This document shows positions 60,703-64,000 of a stretch of 64,000 nt of DNA, one piece after another; the first letter of the stretch is position 1, and each line of letters begins with the position of its first letter. The notes under the pieces were generated by a model. It was not told the origin of the DNA, did not search any database, and saw only the letters and a program-made list of their open reading frames with translations. Source of the stretch: an uncultured Eubacteriales bacterium (lineage in GTDB: Bacteria; Bacillota; Clostridia; Oscillospirales; Oscillospiraceae); the NCBI GenBank assembly GCA_900549485.1, contig UROG01000006.1, positions 1 to 64,000 of the forward strand, read 5' to 3'. The position numbers and the translations under genes were made by a program.

Positions 60703-61590
60703 TCAATCGTCTCTGAAGCCAAAATTGCGCAGGAGAGATTCGCTGTCGCGCCAATTGTCCTTCACTTTCACCCATGTCTGAAGAAAAACCTTCGCATCAA
60801 GGAATTTTTCCATATCCTCTCTCGCAAGCGCGCCGATCTTCTTGAGCATGGCGCCCTTTTTGCCGATTATGATCCCCTTATGGCTTTCCTTTTCACAATA
60901 GATCGTCGCTTCTATTTCAACTACGCCGTCGTTTCTTTCCTTGAAACGGTTGATTTCGACCGCCGTCCCGTGAGGGATTTCCTTATCGAGCGATTTGAGC
61001 AGCTTTTCACGCAAAAGCTCCGCGCATATCTGACGCTCCGGCTGATCGGTTATCATATCGTCCGGAAAAAGGTGCGGTCCATCGCAGGCATACTTATCCA
61101 TCTCGCACAGAAGCTCCGCCAGCCCCTCGCCCGTTTTCGCGGAAAGAGGGATAACGGCGTCAAAGTCATAAGCAGACGAATAAACGGCGATCACTTCAAG
61201 AAGCTTTGACTTCTCAACGGTATCTATCTTGTTGATAAGCAGTATCGCAGGGGCGCCGCTCTCTTTTATCCTTCCGATAAGCGCCTGCTCCTGCGGACCG
61301 ATCGCGGCGACCGGCTCAACAAGCAGAAGCACAAGATCAACGTCCGCAACGCTCTCGCGCACAACATTGACCATATAGTCGCCAAGCTTCGTTCTCGGCT
61401 TGTGAAAGCCCGGCGTATCCATAAGCACAAACTGCGTTTCCCCGCGCTCAACTATCGCCGTAATGCGGTTTCTCGTCGTCTGCGGCTTATCGGATACTAT
61501 TGCTATCTTCTCGCCGACAAGCGCGTTTGTCAGAGTGGATTTGCCCACATTCGGTCTGCCGCATATCGTCACCATTGCTGATTTAGTCAT
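60703..61590 (-). CDS. era: GTPase Era
   Basis: 295 residues. The GTPase domain shows GRPNVGKSTL, DTPGFH and NKID, and the C-terminal KH domain contains GIIIGKKGAMLKKIG. It assists 30S assembly by binding the 16S 3' end. It overlaps ybeY by 8 nt. Confidence 0.97.
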   Translation of the reverse strand: MTKSAMVTICGRPNVGKSTLTNALVGEKIAIVSDKPQTTRNRITAIVERGETQFVLMDTPGFHKPRTKLGDYMVNVVRESVADVDLVLLLVEPVAAIGPQEQALIGRIKESGAPAILLINKIDTVEKSKLLEVIAVYSSAYDFDAVIPLSAKTGEGLAELLCEMDKYACDGPHLFPDDMITDQPERQICAELLREKLLKSLDKEIPHGTAVEINRFKERNDGVVEIEATIYCEKESHKGIIIGKKGAMLKKIGALAREDMEKFLDAKVFLQTWVKVKDNWRDSESLLRNFGFRDD

Positions 61591-62071
61591 TTTCTCTATC
61601 TCCCATTATCTCTTTTTCTCTTGCGCGCATCTGCTTCTTAATTTCCCCCTCGTCCACATGGTCATAGCCGAGCAGATGCAGAACGGAATGTACCGTAAGG
61701 TACATTATCTCCCTCTTATAGCCGTGCCCGAACTCTTCGCCCTGTTTTTCGCAGTGAGGAACGGATATCATCATATCCCCGAGCAGCACCGCCCCCGTGT
61801 CCATGTCCCGCTCACAGCCGTCGGCGCAGAACTCGCCTGGTACAAGCTCATTCATGGGGAACGACAGCACATCCGTTGCGCTGTCGACATTACGGAACTT
61901 CCTGTTCACCTCACGGATGCCATCGTCATCGGTTAACATAACGCTTACGGTGCACGGCACGTCTATTTTTTCCGCGTCAAGCGCCATATTGACGGCCTTT
62001 TTTATAAGTGCGGCGGATTCGTTATGACCAAGCCCCGGTATCCGGCGGCTGATAAGTATCTCATGGTTCAT
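61583..62071 (-). CDS. ybeY: rRNA maturation endoribonuclease YbeY
   Basis: 162 residues. The zinc motif HSVLHLLGYDHVDEGE has the HxxxHxxxxxH arrangement, and DVLSFPM is a second family block. ATG 62071 has AGGTGA nearby; a GTG at 62080 is possible. It processes 16S rRNA with Era. Confidence 0.96.
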   Translation of the reverse strand: MNHEILISRRIPGLGHNESAALIKKAVNMALDAEKIDVPCTVSVMLTDDDGIREVNRKFRNVDSATDVLSFPMNELVPGEFCADGCERDMDTGAVLLGDMMISVPHCEKQGEEFGHGYKREIMYLTVHSVLHLLGYDHVDEGEIKKQMRAREKEIMGDREND

Positions 62072-62097
62072 TGTCTTCACCTATACGCATACGCGCC

Positions 62098-63105
62098 TTA
62101 TTTTTTCTTGAAATTTATGTGTGCGGGAAGCTTTTTTATCTCCTGCGCGGGATTTTGCTTGTCGTAAACCTCATACGCCTCGATTATTTTCTGAACGAGC
62201 CTGTGGCGCACGACATCCGCGCCGGTCAGGGTGCATATTGAAATATCCTCGATATTTTTTAGCACCTTCATTGCTGTTTTCAGTCCGCTGACCTTATCCT
62301 CCGGCAGGTCTATCTGGGTTATATCGCCCGTTATAACGACCTTTGAGCCGAAGCCTATTCGCGTAAGGAACATTTTCATCTGTTCCCGCGAGGTATTCTG
62401 CGCCTCGTCGAGAATTATAAAGCTGTCGTCAAGGGTCCTGCCGCGCATATACGCAAGGGGCGCGACTTCAATATTGCCCTTTTCAAGATACTTCTGATAG
62501 GTATCAGCGCCAAGCATATCGAAAAGCGCATCGTACAGCGGACGCAGATACGGATCGACCTTGCTTTGAAGATCGCCCGGCAGAAAGCCGAGGCGTTCGC
62601 CCGCCTCAACCGCAGGACGCGTCAGGATAATACGGTTGACCTCCTCAGCCCTGAACGCCGCAACAGCCGCCGCAACAGCAAGATAGGTCTTACCCGTACC
62701 GGCAGGGCCTATACCGAGGGTGATCGTGTTTTTTGCTATCGCATCGCAGTATTCTTTCTGTCCGAGGGTCTTGGGCTTTATCGGCTTGCCCTTTGCGGTT
62801 ATGCAGATAACATCCCCCGCAAGTTCGCCTATCTTCGTCTCTTTGCCCTCACGGACGAGCTTCAGGATATACCTGACATTCTGCGCATCTATGCTCTCTC
62901 CCTTTGCTGCAAGCGTGAGAAGCCCGTTGATGGCCTTCTCTGCCAGCATGACATCCTCCGCCTCTCCGCAGATATGGATCATATCGTCCCTGTCAAGCAC
63001 CTTCACGCCAAGTTCAGTCTCTATAATGCGCAGATTCTGGTCAAATGAGCCGAACACGCTTATTATGTGCTCCATTCTGTCAACTTTAACTGTCTGTTCT
63101 ATCAT
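62098..63105 (-). CDS. phoH: PhoH-family ATPase
   Basis: 335 residues. Walker A is GPAGTGKTYLAV, Walker B is SFIILDEAQNTS, and VVITGDITQIDLP is a further family motif. An N-terminal KH-like region precedes it. ATG 63105 is chosen; a GTG six codons earlier is the alternative. It overlaps yqfD by 20 nt. Confidence 0.95.
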   Translation of the reverse strand: MIEQTVKVDRMEHIISVFGSFDQNLRIIETELGVKVLDRDDMIHICGEAEDVMLAEKAINGLLTLAAKGESIDAQNVRYILKLVREGKETKIGELAGDVICITAKGKPIKPKTLGQKEYCDAIAKNTITLGIGPAGTGKTYLAVAAAVAAFRAEEVNRIILTRPAVEAGERLGFLPGDLQSKVDPYLRPLYDALFDMLGADTYQKYLEKGNIEVAPLAYMRGRTLDDSFIILDEAQNTSREQMKMFLTRIGFGSKVVITGDITQIDLPEDKVSGLKTAMKVLKNIEDISICTLTGADVVRHRLVQKIIEAYEVYDKQNPAQEIKKLPAHINFKKK

Positions 63106-64000
63106 TTTGCAGTATCCTTTCACCGCGTTTTTCTTCCGCTATATTTTCAAGACATTCACAGCGCATTGTCACCTTTATAAGACCGCCCTTGCTCTCGGAG
63201 ACAAAGCCGGAGCTTAAAATTTCCCCATCGATATCATCTTCCGCCGCCCGCAAAAGGCTATCCTTCATATCTTCAGCGTTCACAGCGCTATACCCGCTAT
63301 GCGAATACGGCAGAATTTCCTCTGCTATTATAGTGATTGGAAGCGAAAAAATGCCGTCTATGCCTAAAACATTATTATGAATAATTTTATCATATTCGTC
63401 AACCGTATTTGTGCCGCCAAAGTAAAAATTTATTCTTTTTTTCCCTATCAGGACGGCAAATCTTTTTCTGCTTCGGTCCGTGTGACACTTCTGTTGAAGA
63501 TTTTCGGGGCAAACGGCGGTCGTTTCCCTCCATGTGCGTGCGTATACCTCACCGAGCGCCCTCACATACTCAGTCCGTCCGTAGGTGCTGTCAACCGCTC
63601 CCGAAATAAGCAGGTCGCCCTTTTCTACCGTCTGTCCGCGGCTCACAAGCGCCCTGCCGTTCCTTGCATAAATTTCTTCCGCTATCCCGTCCCGCGCAGC
63701 GACGAGATCAGAATATTCCCTGTCATTATATATTTCGGAAACCTGTTTTCTCTCCAAAACCGGTACCGTCGCTTTCGAGCCGTTTACATTGACGCTCATC
63801 CACGCGATCTCCGGATTTTTCGTTATCATCTTCGCACGGACCATATCGTTGTTTATGCTTGGCCAGAAGCATCCCGTATATACGCCGCATTCCTCAAGCG
63901 CTCTTTTTATTTCCCCGTCCGATATTCTCTCATTGCCCGCCACCCGTATCTCCCAGATGAAAAGCGAGGATATAAGCAGGCACAGTGCGAACAGCCCGCA
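63086..64000 (-). CDS. yqfD: Sporulation protein YqfD (5' end cut by window edge)
   Basis: The visible part is 304 residues. It begins in the middle of a membrane helix (LFALCLLISSLFIWEIRVAG), followed by YqfD-type soluble domain sequence such as GCFWPSINNDMVRAKMI, AWMSVNVNGSKATV and ILSSGFVSESKGGLIKV. The frame is open to the edge, so the start lies outside. It marks a spore-former. It overlaps phoH by 20 nt. Confidence 0.9.
   Translation of the reverse strand, partial: CGLFALCLLISSLFIWEIRVAGNERISDGEIKRALEECGVYTGCFWPSINNDMVRAKMITKNPEIAWMSVNVNGSKATVPVLERKQVSEIYNDREYSDLVAARDGIAEEIYARNGRALVSRGQTVEKGDLLISGAVDSTYGRTEYVRALGEVYARTWRETTAVCPENLQQKCHTDRSRKRFAVLIGKKRINFYFGGTNTVDEYDKIIHNNVLGIDGIFSLPITIIAEEILPYSHSGYSAVNAEDMKDSLLRAAEDDIDGEILSSGFVSESKGGLIKVTMRCECLENIAEEKRGERILQNDRTDS

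Noticed and set aside
1..64000. tRNA, rRNA or other standard RNA genes
   Set aside because: None was recognised by eye on either strand; a covariance-model search would be needed to exclude small ones.

Overview
The window looks like a chromosomal segment of an anaerobic, spore-forming low-to-mid GC Firmicute of class Clostridia, most like the Oscillospiraceae/Ruminococcaceae group. The signs are a Clostridia-style division and cell-wall cluster with a PASTA-tailed SpoVD-type PBP, yqfD-phoH-ybeY-era-yqzL-recO gene order, a cotJC fragment, a 2-hydroxyacyl-CoA-dehydratase-like operon and strong AGGAGG ribosome binding sites. Genus cannot be read from the sequence. I saw no rRNA or tRNA gene.

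Region by region. (1) 1-2490 is the decayed end of a mobile element: a large serine recombinase running off the left edge, a small ORF, the tail of a MazF/PemK-type toxin and a frameshifted XRE regulator. (2) 2492-14680 is a complete type I-C CRISPR-Cas locus on the minus strand: a 67-repeat array, its leader, and cas3-cas5c-cas8c(-internal cas11c)-cas7-cas4-cas1-cas2. Two adjacent spacers overlap by 10 nt and together expose a TTC PAM, and one spacer occurs twice. (3) 14681-15950 is an island border with a strong promoter followed directly by a terminator, and a cotJC lacking its 5' part. (4) 15944-24275 holds a TetR regulator with a clear operator, divergent from an apparent operon of a large FAD/Fe-S oxidoreductase, HypA, HypB, two HgdB/BadDE-like dehydratase proteins, a 55-residue membrane peptide and a DNA methyltransferase-repair gene. 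(5) 24427-28304 carries two LysR regulators, an MgtC-like protein and a flavodoxin-ferredoxin fusion. (6) 28314-28463 is a run of perfect palindromes.

(7) 28559-32365 is an iron-uptake module: a DtxR-family repressor, a FeoB-associated/HMA fusion, feoA, feoB and a Cys-rich FeoB-associated peptide, with four GTTAGC-type operators. (8) 32435-39648 is mixed: a HAD phosphatase, a nitroreductase, a P-type ATPase homologue that has lost its catalytic aspartate and other key motifs, VanZ, BlaI, DUF554, a THEP1-like NTPase, a His-rich CsoR-like repressor and a YihY/BrkB protein. (9) 39752-52180 is the dcw cluster on the minus strand (mraZ-rsmH-ftsL-spoVD-murE-mraY-ftsW-murG-murA-ftsQ-ftsZ), without murF, murD or murC. 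(10) 52407-64000 is housekeeping: a coiled-coil protein, coaD, rsmD, uvrC, an EamA transporter, HPr, mutS2, recO, yqzL, era, ybeY, phoH and yqfD, the last cut by the right edge.

The most notable items are the HypAB-plus-dehydratase operon with no hydrogenase nearby, the apparent pseudo-ATPase, and the CRISPR array, whose own spacers record repeated sampling of one target.
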